This document shows, piece after piece, positions 8,062 to 16,851 of a stretch of DNA of 64,000 nucleotides. The notes below the pieces were generated by a model. It did no database searches, was not told the origin of the DNA, and worked only from the letters and a program-made list of their open reading frames with translations. The position numbers and the translations under genes are program-made. Each line of letters begins with the position of its first letter. Positions within the stretch are counted from its first letter, which is position 1. Where the stretch lies: assembly GCF_002285435.1 (NCBI RefSeq), contig NZ_NSBT01000037.1, positions 806,001 to 870,000 of the forward strand, given 5' to 3'. This stretch comes from Actibacterium ureilyticum (GTDB lineage: Bacteria > Pseudomonadota > Alphaproteobacteria > Rhodobacterales > Rhodobacteraceae).

Positions 8062-9378
8062 ATGTATCGTGTCTGGAACTTTGTGACGAACTATTCGCTG
8101 CTGTTGATCGCAGGGGCGATCATCGCGCTGATCTGGGCGAATATCGATGCGTATTCCTATCATCACATCGTGGAATATCCGCTGTGGTTCAACGACCTGG
8201 TGGGCACCGACGCGACCAAGTGGGTCAAGAAATACGGCGAAGATTTCCACATCACCGAAATCGGCGATGTTACCCGGGTTCTGACGACGCATTACCTTGT
8301 CAATGACGTGCTGATGGCATTCTTCTTCGCGATTGCCGCGAAAGAGGTGTGGGAAGCGATCATCCTGAAAAACGGCTCGCTGCGCGGGAAAAAGGCCGCG
8401 ACGCCGCTGTTTGCGACCTTTGGCGGCATGGCCGGTCCCATCGCGGTCTATCTGGGTCTGGCGATGCTGCTGGGGTCGGAAACCTATGACGCGGTCAGCC
8501 GCGGCTGGGCGATCCCGACGGCAACCGATATCGCGTTTTCCTATCTGGTAGGGCGGCTGGTCTTTGGCGCGGGCCACCCGGCGGTGCGGTTCCTGCTGCT
8601 GCTGGCGATTGCCGACGACGCGGCAGGGCTGATCATCCTGGCGATCTTCTATCCGTCGGGCGATCTGGCGCCGCAATGGCTGCTGTTGTCGCTGGGCGCG
8701 GCGATTGCGGTTTACCTGCTGTTCAACTTCCTGCCCCGGCGCATGGATCGTGGCGACCAGCTGCGCACCAAATCGACCTGGGTCCGCCAGAAGCTGGGCT
8801 TCTGGCCCTATCTGGTCGCCGGTGCGCTCAGCTGGTACGGGTTCCAGGAATCGGGCCTGCACCCGGCGCTGGGTCTGCTGCCGATCGTTCCGACGATCCC
8901 GCATGCCGACCGCGCCTTCGGTATCTTCTCGGAGGCCGAGCAGTACCTGACCGACCTGCTGAACCACATCGAACACATCCTGAAACACCCGGTCGAGATC
9001 ATCCTGTTCTTCTTCGGGCTGCTGAACGCGGGGGTCGAGTTTTCGTCCATCGGGTCACCCACATGGCTGGTGCTGGCGGGGCTGCTGATCGGCAAACCCT
9101 TCGGCGTGCTGCTGTTCGGCTGGCTGGCGGCCAGCCCGATGCGGCTGGGCCTGCCCGCGGGGATGCGCACCATCGATCTGTTCGTGATCGGCTGTGTGGC
9201 CGCCATCGGCTTTACCGTATCGCTCTTCATCGCGGCCGTTGCGTTCGACAGCACGACCATGCTGGGCGATGTGCGGGTGCAGGACGCGGCCAAGATGGGT
9301 GCGCTCTTCAGCTTTGCCGCGGCGATCATCTCGATCGTCGCCGGCAAGGTGACCCGCGTACAGAAGCAGGACATCTAG
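8062..9378 (+). CDS. nhaA: Na+/H+ antiporter NhaA
   Basis: Electrogenic sodium/proton antiporter of the inner membrane for pH and sodium homeostasis. About 438 residues and eleven to twelve helices. Recognisable are LVNDVLMAFFFAIAAKE, the ATDIAFSYLVGRLVFG segment and the paired-aspartate motif ADDAAGLIILAIFY that forms the ion-binding site. I prefer ATG 8062 because GGGAGC precedes it by 6 bases and it puts the first helix near the N-terminus; ATG 8041 and TTG 8020 are in-frame alternatives. Confidence 0.93.
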   Translation: MYRVWNFVTNYSLLLIAGAIIALIWANIDAYSYHHIVEYPLWFNDLVGTDATKWVKKYGEDFHITEIGDVTRVLTTHYLVNDVLMAFFFAIAAKEVWEAIILKNGSLRGKKAATPLFATFGGMAGPIAVYLGLAMLLGSETYDAVSRGWAIPTATDIAFSYLVGRLVFGAGHPAVRFLLLLAIADDAAGLIILAIFYPSGDLAPQWLLLSLGAAIAVYLLFNFLPRRMDRGDQLRTKSTWVRQKLGFWPYLVAGALSWYGFQESGLHPALGLLPIVPTIPHADRAFGIFSEAEQYLTDLLNHIEHILKHPVEIILFFFGLLNAGVEFSSIGSPTWLVLAGLLIGKPFGVLLFGWLAASPMRLGLPAGMRTIDLFVIGCVAAIGFTVSLFIAAVAFDSTTMLGDVRVQDAAKMGALFSFAAAIISIVAGKVTRVQKQDI

Positions 9379-9384
9379 GCGCCA

Positions 9385-9409
9385 CGCCGCGCCGGACCAC
9401 GGCGCGGCG
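9385..9409 (+). terminator. Candidate terminator hairpin after nhaA
   Basis: Perfect 9-bp stem (9385-9393 with 9401-9409) and a 7-base loop, 7 bases after the nhaA stop. The downstream sequence GCGTTATTCATT is only weakly T-rich, so it may be an inefficient or Rho-assisted terminator. Confidence 0.5.
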
Positions 9410-9486
9410 GCGTTATTCATTGTAAATTAGGGGAAACCCCTCACATAATGACGGCAGGCGGCGGATTTCCGTTGTCCAACCCCGGG

Positions 9487-9505
9487 CGCGCGCATCCTGC
9501 GCGCG
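9487..9505 (+). other. GC hairpin in the leader of the kpsT-like gene
   Basis: Stem CGCGCGC/GCGCGCG with a 5-base loop followed by TCTTT, 31 bases before the kpsT start codon. A smaller hairpin (AGGGG-AAA-CCCCT, 9429-9441) lies upstream. Together they could attenuate or insulate transcription entering the capsule-type genes. No function is shown by sequence alone. Confidence 0.35.
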
Positions 9506-9535
9506 TCTTTGCCAGGGCAGCACCGGATCGCGCGG

Positions 9536-10195
9536 ATGTTGGAATTTGATGAGGTCAGCAAGTCCTTCTGGACGGGCAAGCAGCGCAAGGTGATCCTTGA
9601 CCGCGCCTCGTTTCGCGTCGAGCTGGGCAATTCCCTGGGCATCCTGGCCCCCAACGGCACCGGCAAGACCACGATCATCAACATGATGGCGGGGCTGGAA
9701 AAACCGGATGAGGGGCAGATCCATCGCGGCTGCCGCATCTCGTTCCCGCTGGGCTTCATGGGTGGGGTCGTCAGCCGCCACACCGGCACCGAAAACGCCC
9801 GCTATATCGCCGAGCTTTACGGGCTGGACCCGGACTATGTCGAGGCTTTCTCGCGCTGGCTTTGCGGGCTCGAGGAATATTTCGACATGCCGCTGGGCAC
9901 CTACAGCGCGGGCATGCGGGCGCGGTTCTGTTTCTCGCTGATGCTGGCGCTGGATTTCGACATGTACCTGATCGACGAAGGCATGCCGTCGACCACCGAT
10001 GTCGAATTCAACCGCAAGGCCGGCGCGGTCCTGCGCGAGCGTCTGGAACGCACGACCGTCGTGATCGTGTCGCACCAGCCCGCGACGCTGGAAAAATACT
10101 GCCGCTCGGCGGCCGTTCTGAAGGACGGCCAGATGTACATGTTCGACACGTTGGAAGAGGCCAAGCGGCTTTATGACTACGAAACCCAAAGCTAA
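9536..10195 (+). CDS. kpsT: KpsT/Wzt-like ABC transporter ATP-binding protein (polysaccharide export)
   Basis: Cytoplasmic ATPase predicted to energise export of a capsular-type polysaccharide. About 219 residues. The Walker A region reads APNGTGKTT, the signature motif is the short TYSAGMRAR form typical of KpsT, and Walker B is MYLIDEGMPS. Start ATG 9536 gives MLEFDEVSKSF, the usual family beginning; an upstream TTG at 9509 is less likely. It overlaps the kpsE-like gene by 23 bases. The partner permease KpsM is not in this window. Confidence 0.88.
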   Translation: MLEFDEVSKSFWTGKQRKVILDRASFRVELGNSLGILAPNGTGKTTIINMMAGLEKPDEGQIHRGCRISFPLGFMGGVVSRHTGTENARYIAELYGLDPDYVEAFSRWLCGLEEYFDMPLGTYSAGMRARFCFSLMLALDFDMYLIDEGMPSTTDVEFNRKAGAVLRERLERTTVVIVSHQPATLEKYCRSAAVLKDGQMYMFDTLEEAKRLYDYETQS

Positions 10196-11723
10196 GAAGT
10201 TCCGGATCCGCCGCAATCCGCGCCCGGGCGAGCCCGGCACCGGGGCCGAACAGCCCGATGCAGGTGCGGACGCCGCCCCCGCGCCGCCCGAAACCCCGGC
10301 CATGAGCGCCGAGGAAGCGCTGGCCGCGATCCGGGCCGAGAACCTGACCGGACGGCAGCTGCGGCTGGCCCGGCGTGTGGCGCAGAAACACGGACTGACA
10401 CCGGCGTCGGATTTCGACGCGGTCCGGCAACTGCGCCAACGCGGGATCGACCCGTTCAAGATGAAAAACGTGCTCGAGGTCGTGCCGGAAAACGCCCGCG
10501 CGGCCCGCGATCAGGTGCAACTGCCCCAGACGACGCCCGGCCCCGCACCCGCGCCGGCCCCCGCCCTGCCCCCGCAGGAAGCGCGCATCAACGAGGTCAG
10601 CCGCATCCAGAGGGACATCATCCGCCGCCGCCGCCGCCGTCTGGCGCTGCTGGTGGTGCGGCTGATCGTTTTCGTGCTGCTGCCGACCATCGCGGCGGGC
10701 TATTACTATTTCAACATCGCCACGCCGATGTATGCCACGAAATCGGAATTCGTGATCCAGCAGGCCGACAGCGTCGGTGGCGGCGGGCTGGGCAGCCTGT
10801 TTTCCGGCACCGGCCTGGCCGTGCAGCAGGATTCGACGCAGGTACAAGGCTATCTGCAATCGCGCGAGGCGTTGCAGCGGCTGGACGCGGATCTGGATTT
10901 CAAATCGCATTTCGCATCCGAAGACATCGACGCCATCCAGCGGCTGGCCGCCGATGCCACGGACGAGGCCGCCTATAAGCTTTACAAGCGCAACGTGAAG
11001 ATCGGCTATGACCCGACCGAGGGCATTCTGAAGATGGAGGTCATCGCCCCCGATCCCGCCACCAGCGCGGCGTTTTCGCAGGCGCTGATCTCCTATGCCG
11101 AGGAACGGGTCGACAGCCAGACGCAGCGCCTGCGCGAGGATCAGATGAGCGGCGCGCGCGAAAGCTATCTGGAGGCCGAGGAAAACATGCGCCAGGCGCA
11201 GGAACGCGTGCTGTTCCTGCAGGAACGGCTGGGCGTTCTGGACCCGGCATCGGAAACCAGCGCGGTGATGAGCCAGATCACCGGGTTCGAGACCCAGATC
11301 GCGGAAAAGCGACTGGAACTGCAGCAACTGCTGGACAACCCCCGGCCCAACCGCGCGCGGGTTCAGGGGGTGCAGGGCGACATCGCACGCATGGAAACGC
11401 TGGTGGCCGAACTGCGCGCGTCGCTGACGGAAACGACGGGCGAATCCGCCTCGCTCGCCTCGGTCAGCGGGGAATTGCGCATCGCCGAGGCCGACCTTCA
11501 GACGCGTCAGGCGCTGCTGCAACAATCCCTGCAACAGCTTGAATCGGCGCGGATCGAGGCCAACCGCCAGGTCCGCTACCTGACGCTGGGCGTGGCGCCC
11601 GTCGCCCCGGACGAGGCCACCTATCCCCGGGCCTTCGAAAACACCTTGCTTGCGTTGCTGATCTTCGGTGGTATCTACCTGATGTTGTCGATGACGGCGA
11701 CCATTCTGAAGGAACAGGTATAA
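10173..11723 (+). CDS. kpsE: KpsE-like capsule polysaccharide export inner-membrane protein
   Basis: Polysaccharide co-polymerase/export adaptor that spans the inner membrane and projects a coiled coil into the periplasm. It has 516 residues. The first 155 are cytoplasmic, basic and Pro/Ala-rich and are longer than in the E. coli protein. A poly-arginine stretch leads into TM1 (about 156-180). The Wzz-like domain (SEFVIQQADS) is followed by a long coiled coil (about 310-460) and TM2 (about 489-511). It follows the KpsT-like ATPase and precedes kdsA, whose product supplies Kdo, the linker sugar of group 2 capsules. Confidence 0.85.
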   Translation: MTTKPKAKKFRIRRNPRPGEPGTGAEQPDAGADAAPAPPETPAMSAEEALAAIRAENLTGRQLRLARRVAQKHGLTPASDFDAVRQLRQRGIDPFKMKNVLEVVPENARAARDQVQLPQTTPGPAPAPAPALPPQEARINEVSRIQRDIIRRRRRRLALLVVRLIVFVLLPTIAAGYYYFNIATPMYATKSEFVIQQADSVGGGGLGSLFSGTGLAVQQDSTQVQGYLQSREALQRLDADLDFKSHFASEDIDAIQRLAADATDEAAYKLYKRNVKIGYDPTEGILKMEVIAPDPATSAAFSQALISYAEERVDSQTQRLREDQMSGARESYLEAEENMRQAQERVLFLQERLGVLDPASETSAVMSQITGFETQIAEKRLELQQLLDNPRPNRARVQGVQGDIARMETLVAELRASLTETTGESASLASVSGELRIAEADLQTRQALLQQSLQQLESARIEANRQVRYLTLGVAPVAPDEATYPRAFENTLLALLIFGGIYLMLSMTATILKEQV

Positions 11724-11728
11724 CCCTG

Positions 11729-12562
11729 ATGAAAGACGTGGAAATCGGCGGTCTGACCGTCGGGAACGACCGCCCCCTGACGGTGATTGCGGGGCCGTGC
11801 CAGTTGGAAAGCGCCGATCACGCCCAGATGATCGCGGGCCGGATGAAAGAGGTCTGCGCAGCGGCGGGCGCGCAATATGTGTTCAAGGCATCCTATGACA
11901 AGGCCAACCGCACCTCGCTGAGCGGCAAGCGCGGTCTGGGGATCGATACGGGGCTCAAGGTGCTGTCGGACCTGCGCGCGGCGCTGGACGTGCCGGTGCT
12001 GACCGACGTGCACAGCCCCGAACAATGCGCCACCGCCGCCGATGCGGTCGACATCCTGCAAATCCCCGCCTTCCTGTGCCGCCAGACCGACCTGTTGCTG
12101 GCCGCGGGCGAAACCGGCGCGGTGGTGAACATCAAGAAGGGTCAGTTCCTGGCGCCGTGGGACATGGACAATGTCGTGGCCAAGGTCGAATCCACCGGCA
12201 ATACGCGCATCCTGCTGACCGAACGCGGCACCTCGTTCGGGTACAACACCCTTGTGGCCGACCTGCGCGCCCTGCCCCGGATGGCCCAGACCGGCTATCC
12301 GGTCGTGATGGACGCCACCCATTCCGTGCAACAGCCCGGCGGCCAGGGCGGCTCGACCGGCGGGCAGCGTGAATTCGCGCCGGTCATGGCCCGCGCTGCC
12401 GTTTCCTTGGGCATTGCGGCAGTGTTCATAGAAACGCATGAAAACCCTGATACCGCTCCGTCCGACGGGCCGAATATGATCCGGTTGGACGACATGGCAG
12501 AGCTGATTGATACTTTGATGGCATTCGACCGGCTGGCCAAAGCCCGCCCGATAAGACTTTGA
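11729..12562 (+). CDS. kdsA: 3-deoxy-8-phosphooctulonate synthase (KdsA)
   Basis: Condenses phosphoenolpyruvate with arabinose 5-phosphate to give Kdo-8-phosphate, the precursor of Kdo for lipopolysaccharide and capsule linkers. It has 277 residues of the normal length. The PEP-binding motif is KASYDKANRTS; the C-terminal half holds DATHSVQQPG and FIETHENPD. Cys24 in AGPCQLES suggests the metal-dependent subclass, since the metal-independent enzymes have Asn there. It begins 5 bases after the kpsE-like gene, so Kdo supply and export appear co-expressed. Confidence 0.95.
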   Translation: MKDVEIGGLTVGNDRPLTVIAGPCQLESADHAQMIAGRMKEVCAAAGAQYVFKASYDKANRTSLSGKRGLGIDTGLKVLSDLRAALDVPVLTDVHSPEQCATAADAVDILQIPAFLCRQTDLLLAAGETGAVVNIKKGQFLAPWDMDNVVAKVESTGNTRILLTERGTSFGYNTLVADLRALPRMAQTGYPVVMDATHSVQQPGGQGGSTGGQREFAPVMARAAVSLGIAAVFIETHENPDTAPSDGPNMIRLDDMAELIDTLMAFDRLAKARPIRL

Positions 12563-12587
12563 CGTAAAGACAAGAGTGAGATTGACA

Positions 12588-14084
12588 GTGACCAAGCCCA
12601 AATCCGACGTGGCCCAGAACACCTGGGAATTCCTGCGCGACCCGATGATCACCCCCACGGGGTTCCGCGAATACGACGCGCGCTGGAAATATCCCGATGC
12701 GATCAACCTGCCGGGCATCACCGCGCTGGGTCTGGGCCTGGGCACACAGATGTACAAGCGCGGGATCGATCCGGTGATCGCGGTCGGCAACGACTATCGC
12801 GACTATTCGCTGTCGATCAAGAACGCGCTGATCCTGGGGCTGATGCGCGCGGGCATTCAGGTCAAGGATATCGGCCCGGCGCTGTCGCCCATGGCCTATT
12901 TCAGCCAGTTCCACCTGGACGTGCCCGCCGTGGCCATGGTCACCGCCAGCCACAATCCCAACGGTTGGACCGGGGTCAAGATGGGCTTTGACCGCCCGCT
13001 GACCCATGGGCCGGACGAGATGGGCGAGCTGCGCGATATCGTGCTGAACGGCGCGTGGGAGCTGCGCGATGGCGGCGGTTACGAGTTCGTCGATGGCGTG
13101 AAAGAAGCCTATATCCAGGACCTGGTCGGCGACTTCAAGATGAGCCGCAAGCTGAAAGTGGTCTGCGCCACCGGCAACGGCACCGCATCGGCCTTTGCGC
13201 CCGAGATCCTGGAGCGAATCGGGGTCGAGGTCGTGCCGAGCCATAACGAGCTCGACTATACCTTCCCCAACTACAACCCGAACCCCGAAGACATGCACAT
13301 GCTGCATGACATGGCCGACACGCTGAAGGCCAGCGGCGCCGATCTGGCGCTGGGTTTCGACGGCGATGGCGACCGTTGTGGCGTTGTGGATGACGAGGGC
13401 GAAGAGATCTTTGCCGACAAGGTGGGCGTCATCATGGCGCGCGACCTGTCCAAGATCTATCCCGGCTCGACCTTCGTGGCGGATGTGAAATCCACCGGCC
13501 TGTTTGCGTCCGACCCCGAACTGCACAAGAACGGGGTGAAGGCCGATTACTGGAAAACCGGGCACAGCCACATGAAACGCCGGGTCAAGGAGCTGGGCGC
13601 GCTGGCAGGATTCGAAAAATCCGGCCACTACTTCCTGGCCGAGCCTGTGGGCCGCGGCTATGATTGCGGGATGCGTGTGGCGGTCGAGATCTGCAAGCTG
13701 ATGGACCGCAACCCCGACATGTCGATGTCGGATCTGCGCAAGGCGCTGCCCAAGACATACTCCACCCCCACCATGTCGCCCTATTGCGCGGACACCGAAA
13801 AATACGATGTCCTGCAACGGCTGGTCGACAAGCTGGTCGCCAAGCACGAGGCAGGCGATACATTCGCCGGCAAGAAGATCGACACCGTCGTGACCGTGAA
13901 CGGCGCCCGGGTGATCCTGGAAAACGGGTCCTGGGGGCTGGTGCGCGCCTCGTCCAACACGCCGAATCTGGTTGTGGTTTGCGAAAGCTCGGAGAGCGAG
14001 GATGAGCTGCGCGCGATCTTCAAGGAGATCGACGATGTCATCCGGACCGAGCCTTCGGTCGGTGACTATGACCAAACAATCTGA
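12588..14084 (+). CDS. Phosphomannomutase/phosphoglucomutase
   Basis: Alpha-D-phosphohexomutase interconverting hexose 1- and 6-phosphates for nucleotide-sugar synthesis. The catalytic phosphoserine loop is TASHNPNGWTG (Ser121 from this start), the metal-binding loop is DGDGDRCG, and the C-terminal phosphate-binding loop is VRASSNTPN. 498 residues. GTG 12588 is preferred because it gives MTKPKSDVAQ; GTG 12576 is an in-frame alternative. It is about 25 bases downstream of kdsA, consistent with supply of activated sugars to the same polysaccharide pathway. Glucose versus mannose preference cannot be set from sequence. Confidence 0.9.
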   Translation: MTKPKSDVAQNTWEFLRDPMITPTGFREYDARWKYPDAINLPGITALGLGLGTQMYKRGIDPVIAVGNDYRDYSLSIKNALILGLMRAGIQVKDIGPALSPMAYFSQFHLDVPAVAMVTASHNPNGWTGVKMGFDRPLTHGPDEMGELRDIVLNGAWELRDGGGYEFVDGVKEAYIQDLVGDFKMSRKLKVVCATGNGTASAFAPEILERIGVEVVPSHNELDYTFPNYNPNPEDMHMLHDMADTLKASGADLALGFDGDGDRCGVVDDEGEEIFADKVGVIMARDLSKIYPGSTFVADVKSTGLFASDPELHKNGVKADYWKTGHSHMKRRVKELGALAGFEKSGHYFLAEPVGRGYDCGMRVAVEICKLMDRNPDMSMSDLRKALPKTYSTPTMSPYCADTEKYDVLQRLVDKLVAKHEAGDTFAGKKIDTVVTVNGARVILENGSWGLVRASSNTPNLVVVCESSESEDELRAIFKEIDDVIRTEPSVGDYDQTI

Positions 14085-14121
14085 GCGGCGCATTTTTTCG
14101 TCATTTGGGGCTTGAAGTACC

Positions 14122-14146
14122 GGGCGGTTGGTCGTAACTACCGCCC
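14122..14146 (+). terminator. Candidate hairpin between the phosphohexomutase gene and tRNA-Gln
   Basis: Seven-bp stem GGGCGGT/ACCGCCC with an 11-base loop, ending 5 bases before the tRNA. A T6 run at 14093-14098 lies upstream rather than downstream. It may be a weak terminator or a processing signal. Confidence 0.3.
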
Positions 14147-14151
14147 ACTGT

Positions 14152-14227
14152 TGGGAAGTAGCTCAATTGGTAGAGCACCGGTTTTTGGTACCGTAGGTTG
14201 CAGGTTCGAGTCCTGCCTTCCCAGCCA
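14152..14227 (+). tRNA. tRNA-Gln (anticodon TTG)
   Basis: Full cloverleaf: acceptor TGGGAAG pairs with CTTCCCA, D arm GCTC-AATTGGTA-GAGC, anticodon loop TTTTGGT giving TTG, T arm GCAGG-TTCGAGT-CCTGC, discriminator G and encoded CCA. The T-A start and the ACCGGTTTTTGGTACCG anticodon arm are typical of tRNA-Gln. The outermost anticodon-stem pair (27-43) is a C-T mismatch. Confidence 0.95.
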
Positions 14228-14294
14228 CCCCCTTTCGCCTGACCCGTTTCCGACCGACGCCCCACAGGGTGCTGTCACGGCATTTCCCGCGAAA

Positions 14295-14312
14295 AATTGA
14301 CGCGCGTAAATT
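14295..14312. promoter_or_regulatory. LacI-type operator upstream of the repressor gene
   Basis: Imperfect 18-bp palindrome AATTGACGCGCGTAAATT, identical in 17 of 18 positions to the perfect palindrome at 15447-15464. The central CG step and AT flanks fit the LacI/GalR family. It lies about 70 bases before the regulator start, implying autoregulation. Confidence 0.75.
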
Positions 14313-14384
14313 TGTGTGGGAAGTTGGAGCCATTCCGCCACGTTGGCGCATGGCCTTGCCCAGAACCGGGGATCCGACGGCTCT

Positions 14385-15416
14385 ATGAGAGAACCGAAAA
14401 TCAAGAATATGGACGAGTTCGCCTCGGTCAGCGGGATTTCGCGGCCCACGATCTCGAAATATTTCAACGACCCCGACAGCGTCCGAAAATCCACCCGCAC
14501 CCGGATCGAACGTGCCCTGTCGGAATTCGATTACCGCCCCAACATCTATGCGATGAACCAGAACCGGCGGCTGACCAAGAATATCGGCATCATCGTCCCC
14601 TATCTGGCCGACCCGTTCTTTGCCGCGATTGCCCGCAAGATCGAGAATTTCGTGATCGAGGCCGGGTTCCGCCCCGTCCTGCTGGGGTCGCACGGCAATC
14701 CCGCGCAGGAAATCGGCAATCTGGAAAACCTGCGCACGATCAAGCCCGCGGGCGTGCTGATGGCACCGCTGGGGCGGGCGTCGGACAAACAGGCGATCGC
14801 CGCGTTCTGCGACGACGTGCCGACGGTTCTGTTCGACAGCCATCTGGACGATCTGGGCGAGGCGTTCGTGGGCCACAACAACGTGCAGGCCACGGCGATG
14901 ATCTGCGACTATCTGGTCCGCACGGGCGAACCGCCGGTCTTCTTCGAGATGAAGACCCCCACCAACCCGAACGCGATCCGCCGGCGCAAGACCTATTGCG
15001 ACACGATGACCGCGCTGGGATTCGCACCGCACCTGATCCAGGTCGATGGCGAGGGCTGGGATTTCGAGGAAATCGGATTTCGCGAAGGCACGCGGGTGCT
15101 GTCGGACCACACCCTGCAATCCAACACCGTGCTGTGCAGCAACGACCGCCTGGCCATCGGCTTTCTGTCGGCGGCCTATCAGCTGGGTCTGCGCGTGGGG
15201 CTGGGCGATGGCTGTGCGCTGCGGGTGGCGGGGCATGACGACCACCCCTTTGCCCGCTATACCTGTCCGACCCTGACCACCGTGTCACAGGATTACACCG
15301 CCATTGCCAAGAAAAGCGCCGAGACCCTGATGCATCTGATCGAGTCCGAAACCCGCGCGGAGTCGCGGATCGAGACCCTGTTTGACGGCAAGCTGATCAT
15401 GAGGGGATCTGCTTAA
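14385..15416 (+). CDS. LacI family transcriptional regulator of the polyol operon
   Basis: A 343-residue sugar-responsive regulator. The N-terminal HTH is MDEFASVSGISRPTISKYFN with the hinge segment FDYRPNIYAMNQNRR; the periplasmic-binding-protein-like effector domain spans about 65-340 (NIGIIVPYLADPFF and SNDRLAIGFLSAAYQLG). ATG 14385 puts the HTH within the first 40 residues. Upstream in-frame starts near 14316 would add an unlikely leader. It sits immediately upstream of the smo operon in the same orientation and is flanked by two matching operators, so it very probably represses that operon and itself. Inducer inferred: a polyol. Confidence 0.9.
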   Translation: MREPKIKNMDEFASVSGISRPTISKYFNDPDSVRKSTRTRIERALSEFDYRPNIYAMNQNRRLTKNIGIIVPYLADPFFAAIARKIENFVIEAGFRPVLLGSHGNPAQEIGNLENLRTIKPAGVLMAPLGRASDKQAIAAFCDDVPTVLFDSHLDDLGEAFVGHNNVQATAMICDYLVRTGEPPVFFEMKTPTNPNAIRRRKTYCDTMTALGFAPHLIQVDGEGWDFEEIGFREGTRVLSDHTLQSNTVLCSNDRLAIGFLSAAYQLGLRVGLGDGCALRVAGHDDHPFARYTCPTLTTVSQDYTAIAKKSAETLMHLIESETRAESRIETLFDGKLIMRGSA

Positions 15417-15446
15417 TATACTGTTTAAAAACGTAATTTACCTTTA

Positions 15447-15469
15447 AATTTACGCGCGTAAATTATAAT
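15447..15469 (+). promoter_or_regulatory. Operator and promoter of the smo polyol operon
   Basis: Perfect 18-bp palindrome AATTTACGCGCGTAAATT (15447-15464) abuts a consensus TATAAT box (15464-15469). With a weak -35 such as CTTTAA at 15442, the palindrome would fill the spacer, so bound LacI repressor would block RNA polymerase. A further half-site-like TTGACGCG follows at 15470. The start codon of smoE is 64 bases downstream of the -10 box. Confidence 0.75.
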
Positions 15470-15532
15470 TTGACGCGACTCGAGTTTTGGCGTTAGTCTT
15501 TTCAGACAGCATCCAATTAAGGGAGGAAACGG

Positions 15533-16837
15533 ATGTCTCTGAAGAACGCACTTCGTGCGGCGACCGCACTTACGGTCCTGACCACCAGCGCCACATTCGC
15601 CGAAACGCTCACCATCGCAACGGTGAACAATGGCGATATGATCCGCATGCAGGGGCTGACCGACGATTTCACCGCCAAGACCGGGCACGAGGTCGAATGG
15701 GTCACACTGGAAGAGAACGTCCTGCGCCAGCGCGTGACAACCGACATCTCGACCAAGGGCGGCGCCTTCGACATCATGACCATCGGCATGTACGAAACGC
15801 CGATCTGGGGTGCCAATGGCTGGCTGGTCCCGCTGGACAACCTGTCCGAAGACTATGACGTCGCCGATATCCTGCCCGCGATGGCTGGCGGTCTGAGCCA
15901 TGATGGCACGCTTTATGCCGCGCCCTTCTATGGCGAAAGCTCGATGATCATGTACCGCACCGACCTGATGGAAAAGGCCGGTCTGGAAATGCCCGACGCG
16001 CCCAGCTGGGAATTCATCCGCGACGCCGCGGCGGCGATGACCGACCGCGAGAACGAAATCAACGGCATCTGCCTGCGCGGCAAGGCCGGCTGGGGCGAAG
16101 GCGGCGCGCTGATCACCGCGATGTCGAACTCGTTCGGCGCGCGCTGGTTCGACATGGACTGGAACGCCCAGTTCGACACCGAAGCCTGGGCCAACACCCT
16201 GAACTTCTACAAGGGCATGATGGACGCCTCCGGCCCGGCGGGTTACGCCACCAACGGGTTCAACGAAAACCTGTCGCTGTTCCAGCAGGGCAAATGCGGC
16301 ATGTGGATCGACGCCACCGTTGCGGCGTCCTTCGTGACCAACCCCAACGACTCGACCGTGGCCGACAGCGTGGGCTTCGCTCTGGCACCCGACAACGGTC
16401 TGGGCAAGCGGGCGAACTGGCTGTGGGCCTGGGCCCTGGCCATTCCGGCGGGCACCCAGAAACAGGATGCGGCGCTGCAATTCATCGAATGGGCCACGTC
16501 CAAGGACTATATCGAGCTGGTCGCCGCGAAAGAGGGCTGGGCCAACGTGCCCCCGGGCGCGCGGATCTCGCTGTACGAGAACCCGAACTATCAGGAAGTG
16601 CCCTTCGCCCAGATGACGCTGGATTCGATCCTGTCGGCTGATCCGAACAACTCGACCGTCGAACCCTCGCCCTATGTTGGCGTGCAGTTCGCGGCGATCC
16701 CGGAATTCGCGGGCATCGCCACCGAAGTGAGCCAGGAATTCTCGGCCGCCTATGCCGGGCAGCAAACCGTCGAAGAGGCGCTGGAAAAAGCCCAGGCGCT
16801 GACCAACGACGCGATGGAGGCCGCGGGCTACCGCTAG
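15533..16837 (+). CDS. smoE: Polyol ABC transporter substrate-binding protein (SmoE-like)
   Basis: Periplasmic receptor for a sorbitol/mannitol-type ABC importer. It has 434 residues with a Sec signal peptide (about 1-22, ending ATFA before ETLTIATVNN). The remainder is an extracellular solute-binding family 1 fold, including EVEWVTLEENVLRQRVTTD and GESSMIMYRTDLMEKAG. GGGAGGAAACGG provides the ribosome-binding site. It is the first gene of the operon, and a stable hairpin separates it from the permeases, which is common where the binding protein must be made in excess. Substrate is inferred from the downstream dehydrogenases. Confidence 0.9.
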   Translation: MSLKNALRAATALTVLTTSATFAETLTIATVNNGDMIRMQGLTDDFTAKTGHEVEWVTLEENVLRQRVTTDISTKGGAFDIMTIGMYETPIWGANGWLVPLDNLSEDYDVADILPAMAGGLSHDGTLYAAPFYGESSMIMYRTDLMEKAGLEMPDAPSWEFIRDAAAAMTDRENEINGICLRGKAGWGEGGALITAMSNSFGARWFDMDWNAQFDTEAWANTLNFYKGMMDASGPAGYATNGFNENLSLFQQGKCGMWIDATVAASFVTNPNDSTVADSVGFALAPDNGLGKRANWLWAWALAIPAGTQKQDAALQFIEWATSKDYIELVAAKEGWANVPPGARISLYENPNYQEVPFAQMTLDSILSADPNNSTVEPSPYVGVQFAAIPEFAGIATEVSQEFSAAYAGQQTVEEALEKAQALTNDAMEAAGYR

Positions 16838-16851
16838 GCTTCACCACTCAC

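Noticed and set aside
14112-14300. Short plus-strand reading frame over the tRNA-Gln region
   Set aside because: Overlaps a complete tRNA and has no protein-like features.
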